DNA of 8,086 bases from Pseudomonadota bacterium (lineage in GTDB: Bacteria > Pseudomonadota > Alphaproteobacteria > Rhizobiales > Rhizobiaceae), in NCBI GenBank assembly GCA_023393575.1, contig JAEWKX010000295.1, positions 1-8,086 on the forward strand, read 5' to 3'. The position numbers and the translations under genes were made by a program. Positions within the stretch are counted from its first letter, which is position 1. Every line of letters begins with the position of its first letter. Below the pieces are notes generated by a model. It worked only from the letters and a program-made list of their open reading frames with translations. It had not been told where the DNA came from and ran no database searches. Shown here piece by piece: positions 1-6,268 of this stretch.

Positions 1-599
1 GCCTGATGGTGGCCGCCGGCTATGCGCCCGCCCATGCGGAGGCCGTCTTCGACGCGCCGGAACTGGCGCAGATGCGGCAGACGGTGGAGGAGATCCTGAC
101 CGGCCACCTGCCCTTCCCGGCCATCGCCGTCGACGGCCGCTGGACGCTGCTGCAGGCGAACGCGGCGGCGACGGCGCTGTTCGAGAACATCGATCCGGCG
201 ATGCTCGCCCCACCGCTCAACGTGCTGCGGCTGAGCCTGCATCCGCTGGGGCTTGCCTCCCGGATCGCGAACCTCGCGGAGTGGCGCCATCACGTTCTGG
301 AGCGGCTGCGGGCGCAGATGGAGAGTTCGGGCGATCTCTTCCTGGCCGAACTTCACGACGAGCTTTGCGCCTACCCGGCGCCCCCGGTGCCACGCGAGAG
401 CCGCTCACATCCGCTGCTCGCCGTGCCGCTGGAACTGCGGATGCCGGGCAGCGGGCGGCTGCGGTTCATCTCCACCACCACGGTCTTCAGCACCGCCACC
501 AGCGTCACCCTCTCGGAACTGGCGCTGGAATGCTTCTATCCCGCCGACGCGGAAACGCGGGCGGCATTGATGCAACAGGACAAGGAGAGCACCCGATGA
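1..599 (+). CDS. XRE-family transcriptional regulator, MmyB-like ligand-binding domain (5' end outside window)
   Basis: This is the C-terminal part of an MmyB-type XRE regulator. The frame is open from the first bases (codons run from position 3), so the N-terminal helix-turn-helix lies outside the window. What remains is about 198 residues that fit the MmyB-like ligand-binding domain: AAGYAP close to the usual HTH-domain boundary, a PAS-like stretch around GRWTLLQANAAA, the hallmark NVLRLSLHPLGLASRIANL followed by EWRHHVLERLR, and a C-terminal TSVTLSELALECFYPAD block just before the stop. Members are cytoplasmic DNA-binding regulators that often control a neighbouring oxidoreductase gene. 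The stop overlaps the ATG of the downstream ABM-domain gene (ATGA), so the two are probably co-transcribed and translationally coupled. The ligand is unknown. Family assignment is firm; regulatory targets are inferred from position only. Confidence 0.87.
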   Translation, partial: LMVAAGYAPAHAEAVFDAPELAQMRQTVEEILTGHLPFPAIAVDGRWTLLQANAAATALFENIDPAMLAPPLNVLRLSLHPLGLASRIANLAEWRHHVLERLRAQMESSGDLFLAELHDELCAYPAPPVPRESRSHPLLAVPLELRMPGSGRLRFISTTTVFSTATSVTLSELALECFYPADAETRAALMQQDKESTR

Positions 600-913
600 G
601 CGTCACCTACCTGATCGAATGCGACGTGAAGCCGGAGGAGCGCGAGCGCTTCCTGGCATTGCTGAACGGCGTGCTGGATGCCATGCGCCATGAGACGACG
701 TTCGTGACCGCGACGCTGCATGTCCATCCGGAGAACGAGAACCGCTTCCTGCTGCATGAGACATGGCAGAGCCACGAGGATGTGCTTGCCGTGCAGCTTG
801 CCCGGCCTTACCGCGAGGAATGGCATGCGGCGCTGCCGGACCTGCTCGACGGGGAGCGAAACATCTCCATGTGGCAACCGCTACGCAACGACCGCTCGGT
901 GACGGCTGCCTAG
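596..913 (+). CDS. Antibiotic biosynthesis monooxygenase (ABM) domain protein, YgiN-like
   Basis: A 105-residue protein the size of a single ABM domain. It starts MSVTYLIECDVKPEERERFL, the typical first beta strand followed by an amphipathic helix. It continues with a THVHP-like strand (TATLHVHPENENRFLLHETW) and the characteristic HETWQSHED segment leading into the second helix. ABM proteins form dimeric ferredoxin-like barrels. Some are cofactor-free monooxygenases acting on quinols or polyketides (YgiN type), others degrade heme or have no known reaction; nothing here tells which. The ATG overlaps the stop of the upstream MmyB-like regulator (ATGA), which decides the start and implies translational coupling; the same frame is open further upstream but only as a shadow of that regulator. 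The TAG stop overlaps the stop of the convergent HxlR gene by 4 nt. Likely cytoplasmic: no signal peptide or membrane segment. Confidence 0.83.
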   Translation: MSVTYLIECDVKPEERERFLALLNGVLDAMRHETTFVTATLHVHPENENRFLLHETWQSHEDVLAVQLARPYREEWHAALPDLLDGERNISMWQPLRNDRSVTAA

Positions 914-1326
914 CCCCGCCCTTCCCGCGCCTTGAACGCCGCACGCGCTTTCTCGATGGTTGCGTGGTGCTTTTCCGCCCACAGCCACACGCCGCAGAAG
1001 GCTTCTCCGAGGCTGCGGCCGAGATCGGTCAGCGTATAATCCACGTGCGGCGGGATGACCGGGTGGACGGTGCGGGAAACCAGGCCGTCACGCTCCATGT
1101 CGCGCAGCGTCTTCGTCAGCATCTTCTGGCTGATACCGCCGACATGGCGCCCGACTTCGGTGAAGCGGAGCGTTCCGTGCTCCTCCAGCGTTTCGAGGAT
1201 GAGCATGGTCCACTTGTCCGCTACCTGGCCGATGATACCTCGGACCAGTTCCTCGATCGCCGGGTCTATCTCATCGGGAATTCCGCGACCGGCATGAGTT
1301 TTTTCAACCGGATCTGCTTGCAACAC
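910..1326 (-). CDS. HxlR-family winged-helix transcriptional regulator
   Basis: A 138-residue HxlR-type regulator. The family core is clear: DKWTMLILETL (about residues 37-47), LRFTEVGRHVGGISQKMLTK with the recognition helix near 65-80, LRDMERDGLVSR, then the wing PPHVDYTLTDLG (about 92-103). These are dimeric DNA-binding proteins, usually acting on an adjacent divergent gene. The frame is open back to 1425, but a GTG at 1324-1326 preceded by AGGAG (minus strand, 7-nt spacing) gives the normal family length, so I place the start there; the TTG directly after it is an alternative. The cysteine that usually sits shortly before the KW motif, and serves as redox sensor in YodB/QorR-type members, is absent. 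The only Cys is 111 near the C-terminus. The gene is divergent from the SDR gene and convergent, with a 4-nt stop overlap, with the ABM gene. It probably controls the SDR gene and itself (inference). Confidence 0.86.
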   Translation of the reverse strand: MLQADPVEKTHAGRGIPDEIDPAIEELVRGIIGQVADKWTMLILETLEEHGTLRFTEVGRHVGGISQKMLTKTLRDMERDGLVSRTVHPVIPPHVDYTLTDLGRSLGEAFCGVWLWAEKHHATIEKARAAFKAREGRG

Positions 1327-1427
1327 AGACACTCTCCTTTTTGTAACTATAGAACTTTCGGGTGCCTTCTTCCTGAAGGAAAGCATGAGCCATATCTTGA
1401 CCTCCTGCAACCCAAGAGGAGACAAGC
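1327..1427. promoter_or_regulatory. Divergent promoter/operator region between the HxlR regulator and the SDR gene
   Basis: Only 101 bp separate the two divergent start codons, so both promoters and any HxlR operator must lie here. The region is AT-richer than its surroundings around 1338-1357. It contains the palindromic CTATAG (1347-1352), which reads as a TATAG-type -10-like element on either strand, and an inverted repeat CCTTC-N5-GAAGG (1365-1379). The SDR gene has a good Shine-Dalgarno AGAGGAGA (1415-1422). I could not find a convincing -35/-10 pair for either gene, so individual promoters are not called. Confidence 0.5.
1334..1338 (-). promoter_or_regulatory. Shine-Dalgarno AGGAG that fixes the HxlR start
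   Basis: On the minus strand AGGAG lies 7 nt before the GTG at 1324-1326. No comparable site precedes the ATG codons further upstream in the same open frame, so the longer versions of the protein are unlikely. Confidence 0.6.
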
Positions 1428-2186
1428 ATGAAGACCACGGGCAACACCATCCTCGTCACCGGCGGCAATTCCGGCATCGGCCGCGGGTTGGCGGAAGCCT
1501 TCCACCGGCTCGGAAACAAGGTGATCATCACCGGCCGCCGGCAAGAAACACTGGACGAGGTCTCCGCTGCCAATCCCGGCATCGTCGGGATGACGCTCGA
1601 CATGGGCGATGCGGAGGGCATCCGGGCTTTCCCAGAGCGGCTGGTGCGCGATCACCCGGACCTCAACGCCGTGATCCACAGCGCCGGCATCATGAAGCAC
1701 GAGCGGCTGGCGGAGGCGCCGGATTACCTGGCGACTGCGGAAGAGACGATCGTCACCAACCTGCTCGGCCCGATCCGCCTGACTGCGGCACTGCTGCCGC
1801 ATCTGGTCCGGCAGAAGGATGCGGCGTTGCTGACCGTTTCCTCCGGCCTTGCCTTCGTGCCGCTGGCCTCGACGCCGACCTATTCCGCCACCAAGTCGGC
1901 GATCCACGCCTATTCCATGGCCATCCGTCACCAGTTGAAGGACACGTCCGTGCGGGTGATCGAGATCGCGCCGCCCTATGTCCGCACCTCCCTGATGGGC
2001 GAGCGGCAGGCCAGCGACCCGAACGCCATGCCGCTCGATGAATTCATCGCCGAAGTCATCGAGATCCTCACCCACCAGCCGGACGCGGAGGAAGTGATCG
2101 TCGAGCGCTGCAAACCGCTGCGCTACGCCGCCGAGAACGGCAAGGTGAAGGACATGTTCGACATGCTCGTTTCGCTCAATCACTAA
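1428..2186 (+). CDS. Short-chain dehydrogenase/reductase (SDR), DltE-like
   Basis: A complete 252-residue classical SDR. The Rossmann cofactor motif is TGGNSGIG at residues 11-18, followed by the second-strand TGRR (35-38), which favours NADP(H). An HSAG motif (84-87) replaces the usual NNAG. The catalytic tetrad is visible as Asn111, Ser139, Tyr152 and Lys156 (YSATK). The PPYVRTSL segment after strand 6 is typical of the DltE-like oxidoreductases (COG3967). The reaction is reversible oxidation/reduction of an alcohol/carbonyl on a small substrate that cannot be predicted. Despite the DltE-like name, no teichoic acid genes are present and none would be expected in this kind of Gram-negative. 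Start ATG has AGAGGAGA 5 nt upstream. It is divergent from an HxlR regulator, a recurrent pairing, so expression is probably released when that repressor meets its effector (inference). Confidence 0.9.
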   Translation: MKTTGNTILVTGGNSGIGRGLAEAFHRLGNKVIITGRRQETLDEVSAANPGIVGMTLDMGDAEGIRAFPERLVRDHPDLNAVIHSAGIMKHERLAEAPDYLATAEETIVTNLLGPIRLTAALLPHLVRQKDAALLTVSSGLAFVPLASTPTYSATKSAIHAYSMAIRHQLKDTSVRVIEIAPPYVRTSLMGERQASDPNAMPLDEFIAEVIEILTHQPDAEEVIVERCKPLRYAAENGKVKDMFDMLVSLNH

Positions 2187-2246
2187 GCGGGCACGAAGCG
2201 GCCACCGGGCAATCGACGGCGGGCCGCGGAAGCGTTGCGTGCCCGC
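2187..2246. repeat. Nested GC-rich inverted repeats just after the SDR stop
   Basis: Immediately after the TAA of the SDR gene, GCGGGCACG (2187-2195) is the exact reverse complement of CGTGCCCGC (2238-2246). Inside it GCGGCC (2198-2203) pairs with GGCCGC (2222-2227), and CCG (2205-2207) with CGG (2217-2219). As RNA this would fold into one long imperfect hairpin with an asymmetric internal loop. There is no T-tract on either side, so it is not a classical intrinsic terminator; it may still end or stabilise the SDR transcript. Confidence 0.45.
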
Positions 2247-2247
2247 C

Positions 2248-2257
2248 GCCCGCGGGC
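2248..2257. repeat. 10-bp perfect palindrome before the amidohydrolase gene
   Basis: GCCCGCGGGC is a perfect palindrome 38 bp upstream of the chosen amidohydrolase start, directly beside the nested repeats. In such GC-rich DNA it may be chance; an operator role is only possible. Confidence 0.2.
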
Positions 2258-2295
2258 TAGGTCTTCTCGTGCAGATCAAAGCGAAGGGGCCGCCC

Positions 2296-3441
2296 ATGTT
2301 TCTGACCAACCGGGACGTCGTTGAACTCACCGCCTGGCGGCGCAAGCTGCATGCCATGCCGGAAATCTCCGGCGAGGAAGTGGCGACGGCGGCGGAGGTG
2401 CAGGCCTTCCTCGCGGAAACCATGCCGGACCGCGTGATTTCCGGACTTGGCGGCACGGGCGTGGCGGCGGTCTTCGAAGGCGCCGAAGACGGGCCGACGG
2501 TGCTCTGCCGCTGCGAACTCGACGCGCTGCCGATCGAGGAAATCTCGGACCTGCCGCATCGCTCGCGCCTGCCGGGCAAGGGCCATATGTGCGGCCATGA
2601 CGGGCACACGGCGACGGTTGCAGCACTTGCACGGGGTTTCGCGAAGCAGCGTCCGAAGCGGGGCCGCATCGTACTTATGTTCCAGCCGGCGGAAGAGACC
2701 GGCGCCGGTGCGGCAGCGGTGATCGCCGACGAACGGTTCGCGGAGATCCGGCCGGACTATTCCTTCTCGCTGCACAACCTGCCGGGGCTTGCCTTCGGCC
2801 ATGTCTGGCTGAAGGAAGGTATCGCCAACTGCGCCTCGCGGGGCATGAAGATCATGCTGACGGGAAAGACCGCGCATGCCTCGGCGCCGGAAACGGGCAT
2901 TTCGCCGATGCGGGCGATCGCCTCGCTGATGCCGGCGCTGACGGACCTTTCACGCGGAACGGTCGCCGGGGGCGACCTCGTGCTTGCCACCGTCGGCCAC
3001 GTGCGCATGGGCGAGGCCGCCTTCGGCATCGCTCCCGCCCATGCGGAACTGTGGGTAACGCTGCGCACGACGACCGACGACCAGATGCAGGCGCTTGTGG
3101 ATGCGGCGGAGCACTTGGCGAAGGGAGCTGCGGAAACCGGGGAACTGAAGCTGGAGACGAGCTACCACGAGATCTTCAGCCATTGCGACAACGCCCCGGA
3201 GGCCGTCCACCTCCTGCGAGGTGCACTCGATGCGGAGGGTGTTTTCCACGAGCCTGGCGAAGCGCTGCGGGCGTCGGAGGATTTTGGCCGCTTCGGTGCG
3301 GTGTCCCGGTCGGCGATGTTCTATCTCGGCGCCGGCGAAGAATACCCGGCCCTGCACAATCCCGACTACGACTATCCCGACGACCTGATCCCGCTCGGCG
3401 CCCGCATCTTGATGCGGACAGCCCGGGACCTTCTCGGTTAG
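2296..3441 (+). CDS. M20-family amidohydrolase (M20D-like metallo-hydrolase)
   Basis: A 381-residue enzyme of the M20D amidohydrolase family (hippuricase / IAA-amino acid hydrolase / N-acyl amino acid hydrolase type), which cleaves an N-acyl or amide bond using a two-metal centre. Visible signatures: RRKLHAMPEISGEE (15-28), ELDALPIEE (74-82), metal ligands Cys99, His101 and His104 region in MCGHDGHTA, catalytic and metal Glu133/Glu134 in FQPAEETGAG, His160 in SLHN, the dimerisation-domain GKTAHAS motif, and the C-terminal His354 in ALHNPDYDYP. Length matches the family. The frame is open upstream to a GTG at 2239, but that lies in palindromic sequence with no Shine-Dalgarno, whereas ATG 2296 has AAGGGG 6 nt before it. 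No signal peptide, so cytoplasmic. It stands alone, without an adjacent transporter. Substrate is not predictable. Its stop overlaps that of the convergent DUF2778 gene by 4 nt. Confidence 0.9.
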   Translation: MFLTNRDVVELTAWRRKLHAMPEISGEEVATAAEVQAFLAETMPDRVISGLGGTGVAAVFEGAEDGPTVLCRCELDALPIEEISDLPHRSRLPGKGHMCGHDGHTATVAALARGFAKQRPKRGRIVLMFQPAEETGAGAAAVIADERFAEIRPDYSFSLHNLPGLAFGHVWLKEGIANCASRGMKIMLTGKTAHASAPETGISPMRAIASLMPALTDLSRGTVAGGDLVLATVGHVRMGEAAFGIAPAHAELWVTLRTTTDDQMQALVDAAEHLAKGAAETGELKLETSYHEIFSHCDNAPEAVHLLRGALDAEGVFHEPGEALRASEDFGRFGAVSRSAMFYLGAGEEYPALHNPDYDYPDDLIPLGARILMRTARDLLG

Positions 3442-4772
3442 GCGTCCTTGCCGCCGAACAGCTTGACCAGCAGGTTGTTGCTCTTGCCGGGTAGGCGGCC
3501 GTTGTATTCCGGCACGATCACCATATGGGTGATCTCGCCACGGCGGAAGGCGGCCAGGAACTTGTCGTAGTTCTTGAAGGCGACGCAGCCGTGCGAATCG
3601 CCGGGGGCGGAACGCAGGAGATAGGTGTGCGCCAAAAGCCCGGTGCGGCCCTGCGGGTGCTTTCCGTCGACGGAGGTGAGCCGGATGGCGGCGACCCCGT
3701 GGAAAGGCTTTTCGCGCATGGAGAGCTTGTAGGTACCGGGCGGCGTCGGGCCCTTCATCTTCACATGGGTGTATTTCGGATTGTCGCGCATCTTGCCGAT
3801 GCCGGAATGGGCTTCGAGCCTCGTGCCGTTCGGCATGTGAACCACGCCGTTGGTGATGTCGTAGATCGCCACTCTCTTGGTGCCCGGATCCGGCAGCGGC
3901 GTCACCTTGGGCAACGACTTCATCGGATTGTCGGGCTTGGCATAGGCGAGAACGGTCGAGGCAGGCTCATCCGCCTCCTCGGCCGGCACCCGGCCCGGCT
4001 TGGTGAGCTTGGCGGCCGCGAGAGCTTCGAGCGCCTTGACGGCGGTTTCGGGCCGGGCGGTGGGAAGCGGACCTTCCTCCGGCAGCGTATCGTCCATCAG
4101 CGCCGCAAATTCGGTGGTGCGGCCGGCCTCCTCCGCCTCGATGGCGGCAAGTTCGACGGCGCCCTCGTCGGAGAGCCCGTCCTCCGTCGCATCCGACGGA
4201 ATGGAGGCCGTTATGACCGCGGCCTCGGGAAGCTCCATGCGCGGCGCAAGCGCCACCGTCTGGTCCATTGCCTCGCCGAGCATCCGCTTGACCACGTCTG
4301 TCTCGGGACGAAGCGCGGCGAGCGCCTGAAACTTCTCCTCTTCCGCGGCGGAAGCCAGGGCAACGCCGAGGCTCGTCGCGACGGCGTCGCTCGCCGGACG
4401 CTGCGACAGGACGGCCGCGAGCTGCGCGCCATCGAGCCGCTTCGCCTTCGGGGCGACCGGCTGCCGGTAGAGGCGTTCGAACTTGTTGATCTTCAGCGCG
4501 ATCTCACGCGGCGTCAGCGGTGCGGCGGCCTGCGGCGCGACCGGAGGCTTCAGCGACAGGGCGATCGAAAACTCGGGCTTCTCCTGCGCGGAAAAGGACG
4601 GGGCGAAGCTGCTGACGGTGGTCGTCGCGGCAAACATCCAGATACCACCGAGGGCGGCAGTCGCAAGGATCATCCTGCCGGCGAAGGCGAGGCGGGATGG
4701 ACGTTTGCGGCGCCGCGATGGCTTTGGGGAAGGAAATGCGTTGTTGTCGAACGTGTCGATCTCTAGCGCCAT
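3438..4772 (-). CDS. Membrane-anchored DUF2778 (Tlde1 / L,D-transpeptidase-like) protein
   Basis: A 444-residue protein with three parts. Residues 1-33 are cytoplasmic and basic (RRRKR at 20-24), followed by one hydrophobic segment (about 34-50) without a clear cleavage site: a type II anchor. About 55-290 is a low-complexity Ala/Glu/Pro-rich linker. About 295-425 is a DUF2778 domain, with DPGTKRVAIYDI at its start, HSG (His322), PTPPGTYKL, His382, and SHGC with the presumed catalytic Cys396. DUF2778 is the fold of Tlde1, a type VI effector with L,D-carboxypeptidase/transpeptidase activity on peptidoglycan tetrapeptides; the SHGC nucleophile resembles YkuD enzymes but lacks their following Arg. 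Topology puts the domain in the periplasm, so cell-wall cross-link editing is the best guess. No T6SS, immunity or Rhs gene is nearby, arguing against an effector. Start ATG 4772 has only a weak ribosome site; a TTG at 4808 is an alternative. Confidence 0.83.
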   Translation of the reverse strand: MALEIDTFDNNAFPSPKPSRRRKRPSRLAFAGRMILATAALGGIWMFAATTTVSSFAPSFSAQEKPEFSIALSLKPPVAPQAAAPLTPREIALKINKFERLYRQPVAPKAKRLDGAQLAAVLSQRPASDAVATSLGVALASAAEEEKFQALAALRPETDVVKRMLGEAMDQTVALAPRMELPEAAVITASIPSDATEDGLSDEGAVELAAIEAEEAGRTTEFAALMDDTLPEEGPLPTARPETAVKALEALAAAKLTKPGRVPAEEADEPASTVLAYAKPDNPMKSLPKVTPLPDPGTKRVAIYDITNGVVHMPNGTRLEAHSGIGKMRDNPKYTHVKMKGPTPPGTYKLSMREKPFHGVAAIRLTSVDGKHPQGRTGLLAHTYLLRSAPGDSHGCVAFKNYDKFLAAFRRGEITHMVIVPEYNGRLPGKSNNLLVKLFGGKDA

Positions 4773-4870
4773 GATACTCGTTACCCAGTCATTCTGCCAA
4801 AGCCGCAAGCGCGACCAAGTCCACTTCCGTTGAACGGCGGCCCGAAGCCTTCATGCCGTCCGGCGACTGG

Positions 4871-4899
4871 ATTAGAGAATGACGAAATATGGTAACCAA
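4871..4899 (-). promoter_or_regulatory. Candidate sigma70-type promoter for the DUF2778 gene
   Basis: Read on the minus strand, TTGGTT (4899-4894) is followed after exactly 17 nt by TCTAAT (4876-4871), five of six matches to the -10 consensus. Transcription would begin near 4864, leaving a leader of about 90 nt before the ATG at 4772. The -35 lies in an AT-rich inverted-repeat-like stretch around GGTAACC (4891-4897) flanked by ATAT on both sides, which might be an operator. Confidence 0.38.
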
Positions 4900-4996
4900 T
4901 ATCTTTACGCCCCACCCCGAATTGATGCTTCCGCCTTTAGTGAGCAAAGCTGCCGGAAGTTTAGCGGGAATGTGGCGCAGAGGTGGCGGGGGTCGG

Positions 4997-5034
4997 AAAA
5001 GCGGTCCTCCCGCACCACATGGTGGCGCGGGAGG
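4997..5034 (-). terminator. Intrinsic terminator of the YeeE/YedE gene
   Basis: On the minus strand, 10 bp after the yeeE-like stop, CCTCCCGC (5034-5027) pairs with GCGGGAGG (5013-5006). The stem continues through a G-U pair and CCAC/GTGG to a 3-nt loop, 13 pairs in all. TTTT follows at 5000-4997 after a 5-nt gap. The stem is strong; the short, displaced T-tract is the only weakness. It separates the transporter from the downstream DUF2778 gene, which therefore needs its own promoter. Confidence 0.75.
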
Positions 5035-5044
5035 GAAGGTTGGT

Positions 5045-6268
5045 TCAGCCGTCGATGCGGCGGACGGCACTGCGTTCCATGAAGAACCAGGGGCGCAGCC
5101 TGACTCCGAGGATATTGCCGGCAAAGGCGGCGACGGCCCAGAGATAGCCGTGCAGGCTGCCGGACGAGATGCCGGAGAAATACGCGCCGATGTTGCAGCC
5201 ATAGGCAATGCGGGCGCCGTAGCCGAGCAGCAGCCCCCCGACCACCGCCGCCAGGATCGAACGCAGCGGAATATCGAGGCTCGGCGCGAAGCGGCCGGCA
5301 AGGGCGGCGGCGAGCATGGCGCCGGCGACGATGCCGAAGTCCATCACCGAGGTGACGTCGGCGAAGACGCTTCCGGCGAGTGCCTGGGCATTGGCCGGCG
5401 TCTGCCAGTAGGCCCATGCGGTGGGATCGATGCCGACGAGCTGTGCGCCCTTCGCACCCCAGAGCGCGAAGGCCGAGGTAATACCCCACGGGCGGCCGGC
5501 GAGCGCCAAGGTCGCGAAGTTGAGAAGCGCCAGCGCCACCGCACCGGCAACCAGCGGCCAGGGGCCGCGCAGATAGCGCGCAAGGCCGTGGCGAGGAGAC
5601 GCCGGCGGCTGCTCGAGCGCGCCGTGACGCTTCTTCTCCAGGGCGACGGTCAGGGCGGCGATCGCCGCGAAGATCGCCAGAGAGACCGCGATGCCGGCTA
5701 CCGGACCCAGGCTGACGAGCGTGGTCGGCGGCAGTGACGGCAGGCTCGCCCACCAGTCGAAATGGATGGTGGCGAGGACGGAGCCGACGATGAAGAAGAA
5801 CAGGGTCACCAGCATGCGTGCATTGCCGCCGCCGGCGGTGAACAGCGTGCCCGACGCGCAGCCGCCGCCGAGCTGCATGCCCACGCCGAACATGAAGGCG
5901 CCGACGAGAACGCCGGTGCCGGCCGGGGAGACGAGGCCGCGCACCTCGCTGCCGAACAACGTGCCGGACGCGAGGAAGGGGAAGAACAGGACGACGGTCA
6001 GCGCGAGCAGGATCATCTGCACCCGAAGCCCCCTGCCGCGCCCTTCGGCGATGAAGACCCGCCAGGCGGAGGTGAAGCCGAAGGCAGCGTGGTAGAGGGA
6101 GATGCCGAGCGCGCCGCCGACGAGGAAGAGCGCGCCATGCGCGGGGCCGTAGGCGGAGCCGAGCGCCAGCGTGCCGGCGACGAGCACGACCAGGGCGGCA
6201 AGCCCCGGCACGCCGATCGGCGAAGCAGTGTCGGCGCGGGGCCGGATGGACGAGGAGGTGACGGACAT
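5045..6268 (-). CDS. YeeE/YedE family transporter (TsuA-like sulfur-compound uptake)
   Basis: A 407-residue polytopic inner-membrane protein of the YeeE/YedE family, whose characterised member TsuA imports thiosulfate through a pathway lined by conserved cysteines. Many hydrophobic segments are visible, arranged as two related halves. Half one carries MFGVGMQLGGGCASGTLFTA with Cys137; half two carries YGARIAYGCNIGAYFSG with Cys358. These are the only cysteines in the protein and sit at the signature positions of both halves. A charged stretch at 211-233 (EKKRHGALEQ onwards) forms the loop between halves. I chose ATG 6268 because GGAG lies 8 nt upstream and the hydrophobic part begins at about residue 19; the frame is open to 6379 but that extension is not hydrophobic or conserved-looking. 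No TusA, rhodanese or ArsR-type gene is adjacent, so the exact sulfur substrate is uncertain. An intrinsic terminator follows. Confidence 0.88.
   Translation of the reverse strand: MSVTSSSIRPRADTASPIGVPGLAALVVLVAGTLALGSAYGPAHGALFLVGGALGISLYHAAFGFTSAWRVFIAEGRGRGLRVQMILLALTVVLFFPFLASGTLFGSEVRGLVSPAGTGVLVGAFMFGVGMQLGGGCASGTLFTAGGGNARMLVTLFFFIVGSVLATIHFDWWASLPSLPPTTLVSLGPVAGIAVSLAIFAAIAALTVALEKKRHGALEQPPASPRHGLARYLRGPWPLVAGAVALALLNFATLALAGRPWGITSAFALWGAKGAQLVGIDPTAWAYWQTPANAQALAGSVFADVTSVMDFGIVAGAMLAAALAGRFAPSLDIPLRSILAAVVGGLLLGYGARIAYGCNIGAYFSGISSGSLHGYLWAVAAFAGNILGVRLRPWFFMERSAVRRIDG

Noticed and set aside
1347..2669. Long open frame on the minus strand antisense to the SDR gene and part of the amidohydrolase gene
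   Set aside because: It is a high-GC shadow spanning two well-supported plus-strand genes, with an Arg-rich composition and no recognisable motif.
3525..4766. Long open frame on the plus strand antisense to the DUF2778 gene
   Set aside because: The opposite strand encodes a protein with anchor, linker and SHGC catalytic motif; the plus-strand product is Gly/Arg-rich with no domain.
3438..4772. A type VI secretion effector/immunity pair
   Set aside because: The DUF2778 domain suggested it, but there is no VgrG, PAAR, Hcp, Rhs or immunity-like gene nearby, and the N-terminal membrane anchor fits a resident protein.
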